Assembly (NCBI GenBank): GCA_039720395.1
Contig: CM077832.1
Coordinates: forward strand, 20,294,457 to 20,358,456
Length of the DNA stretch: 64,000 nucleotides
Direction of reading: 5' to 3'
Source: Liquidambar formosana
Taxonomy: Eukaryota; Streptophyta; Magnoliopsida; Saxifragales; Altingiaceae
This document shows, in pieces, positions 45,061 to 57,570 of the stretch. The notes under the pieces were generated by a model, which searched no databases, was not told the DNA's origin, and saw only the letters and a list, made by a program, of their open reading frames with translations. Made by a program: the position numbers and the translations under genes. Every line of letters starts with the position of its first letter. The first letter of the stretch is position 1.

Positions 45061-48000
45061 ATTTTTGTTTTTTTCTTTTCCTCTATAGGGGTACGGATCT
45101 AAGCTCTTCCCACCTCAACTAGAAGTCCTACCCCAACCGAATAAAAAAAAAAAAAAAGGCTTGTGTAAGTATGCTACTGGATACCATCCTAAAATTGAAA
45201 TAAATGAAATCACTCTTCCAACCAATCTTTCTTGGTCAGTCACAGTTAGAGTTATTAGTCTGAACGTTAAACGATTTTATATGGCGGTGACTCCACTTGA
45301 GGAGTGGGGATTAATCGGGTTTTGACAGTTCAGACACCTCGTTGCTTGGAAAAAATAAAAAAAATAAATCTCTACTTCTAAGATGATTCTTTCTTGCATA
45401 GTTCAGAAAAAATATTCCATTGTTTTAACATTATGATTATCTAGAAAATAAACATTATGTCGGACGTTATGAAGAATCCATAGAAATGATTGATAAATAA
45501 CAATCAAAATAGATGCAACAGGTAATGACTAGTCAAATTCAAAAATAAAATTAAAAATATCAAAATACATCCAAAAGTTTTGTCCAAGGAAAAAGTAAAT
45601 AAATAAAAGAACAATTTAATGTTAGACTGAGTTGTCCACAAAAAAGCTAGCCATCCGCAATAGATCCCAAAGATTGATTTTTACTAATCTGCAAATGAAA
45701 AACAAAAATGCAATCAATCATTTTTCTCTTGAAATTATTTGTATAAATAATTGTGCAAAAAGGATACTAAGATAACTTAATTCATAACAGTGGTAACACA
45801 AAGAGTTGTGAATTAAATCCTAAATTTAGTTCAATAAACAAAATTCAAGTTGGCTCAAACTTAAATGCACAAAAAAATTAAGCTACATTAATCAAGAATG
45901 CGATTAGATTGAGTTTCTATGTTAATTAAGTTAAGGAAAAAAAATACTTACACGTTCTAATTGCGTAATAAGTTATTGATCGAACTATCAACCACGTCTA
46001 AATCCACCCTACCCATTATGCTTCCACCATCAATTGGGTTAGAAATGCTAGGAAAATTTTGCTCATTAGCTGTGGTTTTGCCATGACACGTACTTTTGTT
46101 ATGTCCAACTCCCTTGCAAATGCTACATTTTCTTCTCTTTTCCACAATCTCAAATTTTGAAGGATCACGTCTTGTGGAACTTGATTCCTTTCTTTTCTTT
46201 GATCCTAATGGGCGACCTTTGTGAGGTTGAACATTTGGCTCAAAAAGCAAAGGTTGTGAAACACTTACAAGTTGAGAAATTGTCTCCCGAGCATTTTCCT
46301 TCTGAACAAGAGGCCACTTTTTGTATTTATCTTCAAGTTCATAAAATAGCCCTTTGAATTCATCTTCTTCATTAGTGACATCTCTATCAATATAAGTTAA
46401 TGATCTTGTGTCAATCCTCCATTGTGAATGTATAACATCAAGAGATAGCATCCCATCTTTCCAATCCCTCATCTTGTGTGCACAAGGAAGACCCATAGTT
46501 GCCATAAAATGACCACTACATAAAGGTTGCATAGTTCCAAATTTAGCCATTTCATATTGCTTATGTAGCTCTCTCATTGCAAATATTGAAACCTTGGTAA
46601 TAACTTCCTTAAAGAAATGAATGTTGCAATTATGGGGAATCCGAAGCCTTTCACTTGAGAGTTGGGCTTTAATCTCTTGAAATTCATTTTCAATCGCAAG
46701 ACAGATTTTATCTTTCACTTGTTGAAGATTACCTGTTGAAACCTGCAAATATTTTTTAAGTTTTGCATGCGCACCTTCCGCCCTTGAAGAGACGCGATTT
46801 CCAAGTGTAGATAGTTTTCGGTCCATGCATTGACAAATCGCTCTTTCAATGGAAGCCATGTCTTTCGTATATAAGTTAAAATACTTTTCTTCTCTTTGTA
46901 CAAAAGTTCAAAGTGCTTCCAAGCTTCCTCATATTTTTCTTCGCTTGGGGAATTGATAACTATATTCCAATCAGACAAAAATGAATCCCAATCATCTTGT
47001 GCCTCAAAGCTTGGCCTACAATTCGACAAAATATTTTTCTCAATATGCCATACACATAAAAGATTTGTAGATGTTGGAAACACAATCTCTATAGCCTTCA
47101 TCAATGCCAATTCCCTGTCTGATACAATGACGAAAGGTTGACTATTGGGACCCAATATATTACTAAACATCTTTAAAGCCCAAACATAATCATCTTCTCC
47201 CTCCTTTTCTAGAAAGACAAAACAAGAGTAGAAAGAAGTGTTGAAACTTGAGACTCCAATTATGTCCAATAACGGCATCTTATATTTATTCGTCTTGTAA
47301 GTGCAATCCATCACAAAGACATTTGAGTAGCTCCTTGTAAGTGTAATTGAAGTAGGGTGTGCAAAAAATAAATGCGTCAAGTGACCATTTTGATCTTGTT
47401 TAATGTTGTATATAAAATTTCCTTGACCAAGTTCTTCAAATAGAGCCTGAATTATGGTACACCCTGCCAAGTTTTCCATATGAATCTTAGTCTTCATGTT
47501 GTAAATTGTTCTAGAGACTGCTTGAAGATTTGGATTCCTTTGTCGAAGAGAAGAAAGAATTTGACGCGGTGTTATTCCTGATTTAGTCATCTCTTTAATA
47601 GTCACAATCTCTTCCTTTGACAAATGACGACAAGAGGGATGAGCAGACATATCAATAGAAGCTTCATGGTTATGTGAATTATTTTTCATTTCAAGAATCC
47701 AAGAACCATCAACTTGTCTCTTACCTTGAATTTCAAAAGGACAATTTATAAGACATGTCGCCGTTTTCCTTTGTCGATGCTCCAATGGAATATTGCGCCT
47801 ATCTCGATAACAACCCCCCTATCACAACCAACAGTCATGTACTTATCTTTCTTGGAGTTTTTTTTTATAGATATTGCATACCCTTGTGTTGAGAAAAAAA
47901 TCCGAACACTATTGAGGAGCTCTTCACGAGTTGAAAATTTCTGATCAAGTAGAAGATGCACAGTATTTCGTTCACCAATTTCTTGACATTGTGTGTTTAG

Positions 48001-48847
48001 TGTTTGTGATTGCACATCATATGGTGGGCTTATTTCAGAACATACCTCTGCATATTCACAATCCATGACGGTTATTTGTAAAGTCTGCATAGAAAAGAAA
48101 TAGATGTTATTTGTATATTGATTTAAAACAAACAATAAACAACCAAAAAAAAAAAAAAAATGAATGCAACCCAAAAGTATTAAATGATAATCTCTTGTCT
48201 CTCTCAAAACGGCACCCCAAAAATTAAAAAATAAAATTCTTTAATTAGAGGCCAATTCTATGCTAAAGTGATTTATTCCTTTGATTAAGTTTGAAGAGTA
48301 AAGAGAAATTGTACCAACAACAATAATAAATTATAGAGCAGCAAGCAAAATAATAATCTTATCAAATAATGTCAAAAAATATTAAAGAGAAAAAGGTCAC
48401 ACAAAACCCTAAAATAACATATAGAAAATAAAAAAGAAATTTATATAAAATAATAAAAAAATTCACAATATTTGGTTAAGAAAATCACTTCAAATAATAA
48501 AAAATTACTAACCTCGAGGCTTAAGTAGAGTGTTAGCAGGAAGGTGCTGTAAGGGCTTCAATGGGGGCATTAACGGCTAGGGAAACTGGTAGAAGACGAC
48601 GAGATCTATATATATATAGTACGGATTATAGAGATAGAAACAAAGATACGGCAGATGTGCTTTTTTCTTGAAAAGTGCATTCTTTATGTGAGAGAAGAGT
48701 CAAAAGTGAAAAAGGGTAATTTAGGCATATAAAAATATGGCTTTTTGACCTTTTACATACTTGAAGGTTAAAATAGTCATTTTGGTCTTCACAGCTGTAT
48801 AGGACCGTTGAAACATAAAATAGGTCTCTGGCAATAACGCTAGCCTA
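44803..48847 (-). mobile_element. Mutator-like element (MULE), 4.0 kb, long TIRs
   Basis: Left arm AGGCTGGCGTTATTGCTAGA... (to about 44950) and right arm (about 48695-48847, inverse) match for roughly 150 bp at about 80% identity. AATAAATAA, a 9-bp duplication, flanks it at 44794-44802 and 48848-48856; the AT-rich context makes the exact edge uncertain by a base. It encodes a FAR1/MULE-type transposase on the minus strand. A CT/TA microsatellite lies at 45006-45058. It is inserted in solo LTR A. Confidence 0.9.
45957..48066 (-). pseudogene. MULE transposase (FAR1-like) with two frameshifts
   Basis: Start chosen at ATG 48066 (MDCEYAEVCSEI). The order read leftwards is: an N-terminal DNA-binding region with FSTREELLNSVRIFF; a first frameshift in a G-run near 47815 (six G where seven would restore CDRGG); HRQRKTATCLINCPFEIQ; then the MULE catalytic domain with Asp in VMDCTYKTN, Asp in IVSDRELALM and CVWH. 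A second shift lies near 46800. The probable catalytic Glu follows in SSRAEGAHAKLKKYL, then a SWIM-like PLCSGH...GLPCAHKM and a CCHC knuckle CSICKGVGHNKSTC. All catalytic parts are present, so only two small indels separate it from an intact frame. The frame ends at 45957. Confidence 0.9.
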
Positions 48848-49196
48848 AATAAATAACACACATCAACCAGCATGCATCTGATTATACCAATATTACTTCA
48901 ATCACGCATAACCACAACCTATGAAACTAAATAGAAATCGTTAGGAAAGTTACCCTCAGGTTTACGTGCCTTCGAATTTGTTTAGTTCCTCCTTGCAAGT
49001 AGGGATGGCAATGGTTTGGGTTGGATACGGGTTTGCATTACTCCATGCCTGACCCTAAACCTCAAATACTATGCCCATGCCTGATCCCTAAACCCGATGG
49101 GACAGAGGAACTAGACTCCATCCTCGATCTGATCTTAACTTTGGACACCCATGCTCGACCCGCCCATACTCAACCACCTTGCCCCACGGAAGATGA

Positions 49197-51912
49197 TGTA
49201 ATACCCATGATTTTTAAATAGGATATTAAGGGTTTAATCTATGGTTAACATGGTTAATCACATGATGGGTTGGATGACCTCATGATTGAGTAATGTATGT
49301 GATGATGATGTATGAGTTTTGATGCTTGTTTTTAAGCATCGAGTATCTTTCGGGTGCGTTTAGCCTTATTTGTAACTTAAAGGCTTAAGCTGTTGAAATT
49401 TGGCTAAGTGTTAGGGAAAAATGAATTTTCATAAATTTTCGTTTTAAAGGATAATTTTTGGCTGGTAATGGGAGTTTATATTAGCATGTTTGGATTGGGT
49501 TCCACACATGTTTGTTTTAAGAAAATCTGTCGGGAGACGGATTTTGTAACTAAAACTTGGAAATGAGATTTTGATATATTGGGAATTTGATTTTTCTAAT
49601 ATTTTATTTGGATTTAAATGAGGGGTTATTTGTTTATTTTCATTAAATAACTTAAAGTAAAAGGAAGAATAAACTCCCACAGTACATACCACTGCCTTAT
49701 TTTCATTAAAAACATTTAAGTAAAAGGAAGAATAAAAGAATGAAGAAGATTACTTAAATGTTTTTAATGAAAATAAGGTAGTGGTATGTACTATGGGAGT
49801 ATATACATAATTGCTTGAGTTACTGGGCATTTCCAGCAGGGACGATCGATTGTGCCTTGAGGACGATCGATCGTAGGTGCCCCAAAAATGTGATTTCACT
49901 TTGTTAACCACGATCGATCATGCCCTCAGACCACGATCGATCATGCCCTCAGACCACGATCGATTGTGCATCGCAGATTTTGCAAATTTTTTTTAGAATG
50001 CGTCAAATGATGCATGTGCCCTTTACCCCTTTTAAAAACCCTTCACCCACAACTTTAGAGACCAGATCTGGTCTTTTTGGGCATGTAGAGAGAAAGAGAG
50101 AAGGAGAGAAGAGAAGGAGGAGCGGAGGCTCGATGGTGACTCGCCGGAGCATAGTGACCTCGGTCCGATGTCAGTGAGCTCGGATCTAGCGTATTTTGGC
50201 CCGATCTACGTGCGTATAGTTGTGGATTTGGGATTTTCTCACACTCTCACCTCACTTTAATGCTTGGGAATGCATTATTATGGGTGGATTCATCTTCTCC
50301 AACCTCTTGGTGGAGCTTTGGAGCTTGCTCATGGTGACTTGAGCTTGGATTTCATGGGTTTTGACATGGATTTTCATCCCCATCACCTCCTTTTGCATTT
50401 TAAAGGTACTTTCTCACGTTTTAGAGTTAAGGTTTATAATTTCTTTTGGATTATCATCTCATTCTTACATTTATGGGTTTATTAATGCATATTGGGCTGT
50501 TTTAGTGGTGATTTGGAGTTGGACCTCCATTACCAACATTGTTCATGGCATTGGAAGCTAGGGGTTGGATTGGGAGCTTACATGTGCATCCTAGGGCATG
50601 GAGTTCACACCCACCACACTTAAGAATGCAATTGCTACACATTTTATGGAGGTAGGTGCAATTTACATAGGTTTAAACTATTGACATGATAATATGGTTT
50701 ATATTATTATATTATTTGGTATTCTTGGGCCTAGAATATGTATATACATGATTTATGGAATAAATCTTGAATGAAATTTTGGGTATTTGATAACATAAAT
50801 TGGAAATTATGTTTATTAATGAGTTGGTTTATTTTATACATTCTATGGAATATAATTGTATAGATTTTATGGGTATTTATGTTGTTATCATAAATTGGTA
50901 TAATTATGTGATTATTTTCCACTATGGTTTATGTGGTATATTTTGTAACTGATTTTGGTTAAAAAATCATTTTATGGTTTATTGCACTGTATGTTGGGCA
51001 TAATCATGCATTAAATGGACTTAATGAATACTGAGTAAAAGTATTGCATAAAAAGGGGTCATTGGAATTGGACTACTTGCAGTCAATGGGACTTTGCGGT
51101 GTTTTCCATTCCTTTAGTCTTGGGGTACTTTCCGGTTCTAGGTAGGAACTCTTGTGTTCTCGAATTAGAGGCTACTTTCCAGTTCCAGGTAGGAACCCTT
51201 GTGTTGTCCTCTTGGAGGTTGGGTTTAAATCCTCCATTTTCACGCGAAGACTCCTACAGGAGTGGTCGGTAATTAATGGAATTAATGTAAATTGGACACG
51301 AGTCACATGCATTGGGCATTATGCATTATTTGTTTTAAGTTATAGGTTATAACTTATTTTGGATTTGTAATATACTTGGTTAGTATATTTTGATGTAAAT
51401 GATAATTGGTTTTATTTATATCATTGCTTTAGTTTACTATATTAAATTGTATCTACTAAGTCGTCGGACTCACGCCTATTATTTTAAATGTTTTTTTAGA
51501 TAATCCGGGGATTGGTTTTACTATCTTGGGCGGAAGATGCTCTTAATGGAAATTTCTTTATGTTAATTATTAATGTAATTTTCATGGAAAGGAATATGTA
51601 TTAATTTGGTTTTCTATTGGGCCAATGTAATTTTAATTAAATTAGAGTTGTAAATTTTAATTCTATGGTTGTATACGTGGAATGTGATGCATGGGATGAT
51701 ACCACTTGTATGGATGACAGGAAATTTTTATGAAATAAATTTTACAACAGGTTTCATGATGGTATGTCCCTTCTACGGATGGGTCATGCCCGGAAAATTT
51801 TTAAAATGGTTGAGATTTTAACACGTGTCATCCACGTTTTATCAAAGGATTTATTAAAATAAAGCATGTTTTATTACTTTTGATCACGGCTTAATTAATT
51901 TGGGTCGTGACA
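49197..51912 (+). mobile_element. Solo LTR 3 (2.7 kb), same family as solo LTR 1
   Basis: It runs TGTAATACCCATGATTT ... GGGTCGTGACA between GATGA repeats (49192-49196 and 51913-51917). Large blocks match solo LTR 1 by eye, e.g. GCTGTTGAAATTTGGCTAAG, CACATGTTTGTTTTA and TTCATTAAATAACTTAAAGT. No internal domain. It carries the CGATCGAT array at 49841-49976 and a local inverted duplication around 49650-49800 (AGTACATACCACTGCCTTAT against its inverse). Confidence 0.92.
49841..49976. repeat. Iterated palindrome array, word CGATCGATCG
   Basis: Five copies of a CGATCGAT core (at 49843, 49864, 49911, 49934 and 49957), the last three on a 23-bp repeat CCACGATCGATCATGCCCTCAGA. The array occupies the same place in the LTR as the TTTCAGCCGGCTGAAA array of solo LTR 1: after the TTAAATAACTTAAAGT block and before the GAGAGA leader. 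Confidence 0.88.
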
Positions 51913-52668
51913 GATGAAGTGGTAGCAACAACCACTGCCCCTTCTCCTCACCTGCAACCACACTCCGACCAAACTCTTTTCTTTTTCTTTTTCTCCCTAT
52001 TGAGGAGAAAGGAAGAAGAAGATCTGAAGATAGATTTGGAACTATTTTGATGATTTTTTTTATTTTTTTTTGTAGGCAAAAAAAATATTATTAGATCCAA
52101 GAAAAAGTGAGGCACACCCCCATTACATCACCAAACGATTTGTCAAGACTCCCAAAAACTTGATAGGCAGCCTAGAACTGAGACCCCTAAGACACTAAAC
52201 AACAAACACTTGGAGTGCACTAGAGAGAGATAAACAAAAAAACCAACCTGGAAAATCACACCAACCTATCAAACATAGCTAATTAACACATCAAATCAGA
52301 ACACACCACAGGCCAACAGCAAAGCCATTCCATGAAGAAATAGTACCTTCAGCAAATCAGAAATGGATCCTTATCAGCGAGCTAACAATGGAACTATTCC
52401 GATGATGGTAGCTATGGATACTACTTCTTTAATCATCGATCTGGAGTCGTGGCTTTACTATGGGTCTTCATTATCGATCGTGGCTACCTAACGCAAAGAG
52501 CGATAGCAGAGAGTAGTGAGGCAGTGAGGGTAAATCAGCGGTGAGGTCATGAAGTAGCGACAGTAGAGAGCTTGAAGGTGAGGCGTGAGGGTAAGGCGCG
52601 AGGGTAAGGCAGTGAGGGTGTGACTTATGACTCGTGAGGGCAGCCGACAGAGATGGCAGAGGGCTTGA

Positions 52669-54365
52669 TGTTAGGATTATGCCCTAAAGCCAATCATAGA
52701 GATGATTGTTTAGGGATTAAGAACAATCAATTGATTTCATTTATATATGTCACATTTATTATTGATTTAATAAAATGGCTTATTCTATTATGTTTATATG
52801 CATCATTTATATTTACATAATATGTCCATGGAGTTAGAGTTGAGAATATGAAATTACAAAGGGTTGTAATTTTGAGACTCTAAATATATCTCTGTACTAA
52901 ACTCCTAAATCATTCCTAGTTGAAAGGTTCACTATGATGGACAGTAATGAACTATAGGACTAGCACTTGTTAGGTTGACTCTATAGGAGGATAGTTAGTC
53001 TCAAGCTATTTGTGTGGAGACACTACAACCAACAAGTGGGTGCCTATTATAAGAATAGGTACACTGAATGTGACCAAAGATATGAGATAAACTGAATGGA
53101 GTTTTAACCTGCCTGTCAATCAGTTTCTCATTGTTATAGTGGTACAAGTAATCCTTAGACCTGAGACACCATGGTTGTCTTATGCATGTAGCTTTAGAAG
53201 TTTGATAACACTAAGTGCAGATCCTATTCATGGGTCTGTAAGGTTATTCATTGGCCCTTCTGCTATGTGTGTGAAGGCATGTGAGTGATCAACAAGGAAT
53301 CCATCACTCTCAGGAAAAAGGGAGTGAATGTCTCATATAGCATTCATTGAATATAACTTATTAAATCCGTGGGCCCATGGTAGAATGAATATGGAAAGGA
53401 GTTTCCATAAGTTCATCATTGAGTTGATATTAATGAATGAGTATAAAGTAATTGAACTAGGGACTTGACAGACTTCCATGTCCTATTAGTTCAATTGGAG
53501 ACATTGAGTTGATGGAAGGATGGAATTGTAACCTATAAACTATAACAGAAGGGTTCTTTGTAAATGACTATTCACCTCATTAAGGACCACACCATGAGCC
53601 ATATGCTAGGTGTTACTCATGGTTAGTAGAAGCCCTAATTGATATAAATGAGTTATAATCAATTAGGGAATCGAAAGGAGTTTCAATTAGACCCTTTAAT
53701 GGAAAGTGTTCCATTGTGCACAACATGTGCTATTCCTACTACTTGATGATGTGAACCCAATGGGTCACACACTGATCATGCTAAGAGAGCTTGTTTGTCT
53801 ATGAAAGAGAGGGTATAAGTGAATAAAGAATAGTTCTTTAAGGGCATAATTTGTATATGATACAAATTAGTGGGGTCATTGTGTAATTAGGAGTAATTAC
53901 ACAAAACCCACTAGGGTTAGAAGTTCCCCTAGGGCCGGCCCTATTAGTGGGCTATATAATACCTATTATGATGTGATGACATCATAACATTCACATTCTC
54001 CTAAGGGCTGGCTGGAAAAATTACAGCTCTCCCCCTCTCTCTCTCTCCCTCTTCTCCACCTCTAGCAACCATAAGGAAGAAGAAGGAAAGGACAACAAGC
54101 TCTAGCTAGGTGTGGATACCGTTGGAGGCAGCACACTTGGGCTGCTCATTCACTGCTGTCTGAGGACAAAGCTTGTAGCAAAAAGGAGAAGAAAAACCTT
54201 GGAGCATAAAGGAGAAGACCATATCAAACTGTAAGTAATTCTACCCTCTTCTAGTTAGGGTTTTTGTTTTGTATTAAGCATAATTAAGATTCATGATTTT
54301 GGGAATCATAGGAAAAATTTTAATTCCGCCTTTGTAGTTTTTCCTCTCTAGTTAGATTCCCAACA
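52669..54365 (+). mobile_element. Solo LTR 5 (1.7 kb), different family
   Basis: TGTTAGGATTATGCCC ... AGATTCCCAACA, flanked by CTTGA (52664-52668 and 54366-54370). A TATA box (GGGCTATATAATACC near 53949) and a CT-rich leader lie in its last third, as expected for U3-R-U5 in plus orientation. No gag/pol. Nested in the hAT element at 49000. Confidence 0.9.
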
Positions 54366-55146
54366 CTTGAGGGTGACGAGCAAGTGATGGCAGAGATCGT
54401 GAGGTAAGGCTGAGGCTGAGGCGGTGAGGGAGCAAAAGAGAAGAAATTAGGGATTAAGGCTAGGGTTTAATAAGTTATATATACACAAGGGTAAACTTGT
54501 AAAAGCAAAGTTGGGTTGGGTCGGGTCGTCGGGTTTTTTCTTCTAAGATCCATGCCCGACTCGTACCCAAAATAATTTTTAGATTTATGCCCTATGCCCG
54601 ACCCAATACCCGAAAAAAAAAATCCACCTATATGGATATGGGTCGAGTCGGAACCTATGGATCGGGTTGAAATTGCCATCTCTATTTGCAAGCCTCCAAA
54701 ATTACTAGCATGAATCCTTAGTTTAGGGTTTGTGGGTGAAGTGTATAGTGGCTCCTTGGATTAGGGTTCTGGTCCTCCTTTCGGAATTATAATAGTGTAT
54801 ATTTAGGGATCCTTAGGTTTTTGGGAGTCCTCAGGTTACTAACTGTAATCACATTCCAAATAGGATTATTCTTTTCAATTAGAAGTATTAGGGAGAAAGG
54901 AATACTAAATCTAGAGTTTCCATAAAAAGGGAGGGTGCATACGCATGAACGTGTCCGCACCCATTACAGGTGCGTACGCAGCAAGGCTAAATGAAAAATG
55001 GCTACAAACTTAGGATTTTTGTTGTGACTTCATTAGCTCATTTGGGATCACTTTGCATTTGTCAAGACGAATAATAAACCTATCATCGGGATTAAAAATG
55101 CAATTTAGAATTAATATGTGGTACAAAATGGGGTGTCTACATCATT

Positions 55147-56987
55147 TCTCTTCAATCTTCATCAATGTTCAATAATCAATATCAAGAGATGCACTCATAA
55201 ACGCTTGTGCAAAGAGAACAAATTCAAAAAAGCCATACATTCTATGCTAACAAAGCCATTTGAAAGAAGCAACGTAACACAAATACTAGAACACATCGAC
55301 CGATCCCTTGGCTTGTGACAAAGGCTTTTATAATTTTATAATTTTATAGTCACCTCTCTACTAGCTTATGACAAAGGCTTTTCCTTCCATCCCCTTCATC
55401 TTTGTAGTTACTCGCTCTCAAATGTATGCGAAAAGCTCTTTTTTTATTTTTATTTTATTTATTTTGTTTAAAGATAGCCCAATCAAGGTTGGTAAGCCCC
55501 AAATTAAGAGCATTAGGGAACCAAAATTAAATTCATATGACAAGGTTTCAAATTTCGACGGATTCCTAATTTCAGTCATTTCTAGAATTTCTTCATGTTC
55601 TGTTTATGATTTCTACTAGTAGTTTTGATGCAAATGTGAGAATTTATAGAATTTTGTTCCAGGTTTGTCCAAAATTAATTCAATATAACAAGGAGAGGAG
55701 ACATTACGATCAATTACATTGTGGGAAAATCTGTTAGCAAAAGTTTCGAAGATGGATCTTTTGTGTATTAGAGAATCGTTGACACTGTGGCGCTTAATCA
55801 GAGTTATTTGGTTTGCATTATAAATATTTTCATTCCGTTGTAAGCACAGAGAGCCATGCTTATTTTACAGATGGCTTTTGAATCTTATCATTTGGCTTTT
55901 CCACTTAAGTCTAAGAGCATAAGTGGGAAAAGCTTGTATTGGTGTTGAAAAATAGTAGAGGTGGAAGTAGAAAGGAAAGAGTTTTTAGCTTTTGTGTTTC
56001 CTTCTCACTTCTTGCTGAAGGCCTAAAACTACTGGGTTGTTTGAAGTTTTTTGAAGTGTTGTATTTAGTTGGATTTCTCTCGTTCTTATATTTGAAGTTA
56101 ATCTAGAAAGATCTGGCTATGGTTTCTAGTGAGGTCATAGCATTTAGCTCTAATTCTGTCAATTAGGTTTGTTTTGCTTCTGGCTTTATGCTAACAATGC
56201 ATCTCACTAGGATGCACTTTTTTCCTATGGACTAATTTTGAGTTCACTGGCAGCCTTATATCTTAATTTGAGGCCGATTTATCCCATAAACTGGGTTGTC
56301 AGTTGTGTTCCATGTTTTTCTTCCTAATTCCAAACCTCTCCTCCCTCTCTTCTCCCAAGGAAAAAAAAGATGTTATTTCCTTTTTTCATTACTTTGATTT
56401 GCCTATAAATTTGTGTCGTCAGCATTAATTATGCATTCTATTAGTGCTAGTTTAGTAGTTTAGATGGAAATTAAATGGTTATATGTATTTGACATAATAC
56501 TTATAGCACAAATCAAACATCTGGAATGGAAAAATTTTAAAGAATGACGGCTATCAACATAAAATGAAGTTCTAAAATTGATCCTATAACATCAACTATT
56601 ATAATAACATCACTTTTCTAAATGTGAATATCTTTTTCAAACATGAATCTGGGAATATTGCAACCCCCGCAATATGAAATGATCGTATAAAGATACGCTT
56701 CATTCAATTTTATGTAAGTTATTTGAACAATGGCAAGACAACTCTGATAATGTCTCATGAAGAAAACTTCAATCAAATGGCAAAACCAATGTCAGGTGGA
56801 TCCTAGGTAATTGTTCCAAGACATTAATCTAATAACCATTTTTTTCATTTAAATATTTTTCAATAGCAATTCTAACAAGGCAATTAAAAACACTAGTTTA
56901 TTTGCATCCTTAATTCTAGTAAACAGCATTAAAAAGAAACACAAGAGTCACCCTAATCTATACTTCTTTCCTGTGAATGGTTGGAAC
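55147..56987. other. Intergenic sequence, nothing recognised
   Basis: T-rich stretch without a convincing gene, repeat or RNA. The short open frames have no recognisable domain. Confidence 0.5.
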
Positions 56988-57570
56988 TTAGGTAAATCCT
57001 TCTTCAAACTTTTCATATTGAAATCCTCTTTTGAAAGTTTGCTTAGATTCTTTGACTGCCCCATCACAAATCTTTTCAACACTGCTTGTGCTATTAGCCA
57101 CAATTGATTGGTCCTCTTTCAGCACCGATGCAGCTAATTCTGTTACAGGTTTTCCATCTAAGCGTCTTTTAGCACCTGTGAATGACTTAAACTTCGGCTC
57201 TTCCTTGGTGGGCTCCTCTACAATCCTTTGTGGTTTTGGTTTTTTAGACTCTTTATAGTCTAAAGGAGGTGCAAAATCCACCACACAATCTGTCTCAATA
57301 ATGCTAACCGCAGATGATGGCTTGGTTTTGATTACATCAATGTAAAAATTCTTGCCGTTATGGGTAATCATCATAGTATCTCCAACAATCAAGCAAGAGA
57401 AGTTCCTTAGTGTGACTTCCGAAACTGCTTTGGGGTTACTAAGACGAATAAAATCAGTCGTGTAAGGCTATAGTTTCAAGAAAGTTCCGTAAGGAAGAAT
57501 GGTGTTTTTCACTCTGACATTGTCTCTTTTATGTAATTTCATGTTGCTCATCATCCAATTGGATAAGAAC
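56988..57570 (-). pseudogene. UFD1-like pseudogene, 3' part
   Basis: Read leftwards from the copia insertion: SNWMMSNMKLHKRDNVRVKN, TILPYGTFLKL, a stop where the family has Gln, TTDFIRLSNPKAVSEVTLRN, FSCLIVGDTMMITHNGKNFY and SIIETDCVVDFAPPLDYKES, then a Lys/Pro-rich tail ending at 56988. This is the second half of the UFD1 double-psi barrel and C-terminal region. UFD1 with NPL4 and CDC48/p97 extracts ubiquitinated proteins for degradation. There are no introns, which suggests a processed copy, and one in-frame stop is present. The N-terminal part lies beyond the insertion at 63113-63335. Confidence 0.88.

Larger units (their letters stand above)
49000..54684. mobile_element. Non-autonomous hAT (about 1.26 kb) bearing two solo LTRs
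   Basis: TAGGGATGGCAATGG on the left and the inverse of AATTGCCATCTCTA on the right form 13-bp hAT TIRs with one mismatch. Flanks are CTTGCAAG (48992-48999) and TTTGCAAG (54685-54692), an 8-bp duplication with one change. Subterminal CCC(A/G)ACC words are frequent. No transposase. Without the two nested LTRs it is about 1.26 kb. The middle part (52060-52390) contains a T-rich start and a GAGGCACACCCCCATTACA stretch that may be a retroelement tail, and 52490-52660 is rich in GTGAGG repeats. Confidence 0.88.
44048..55141. mobile_element. Solo LTR A (about 1.35 kb of its own sequence), split by two insertions
   Basis: It starts TGTGAGCATCACGCCC and ends TGGGGTGTCTACA, flanked by TCATT at 44043-44047 and 55142-55146. 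Between 44048 and 44802 it contains GAGTCGCCACC and GGAAGGTGTTAGGCACC, words shared by a widespread class of plant LTRs. Taking out the Mutator-like element and the hAT element leaves about 1.35 kb and no coding domain. A GTGCGTACGCA motif occurs on both outer parts (44440 and 54972). It is the oldest layer of this nest. Confidence 0.8.
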
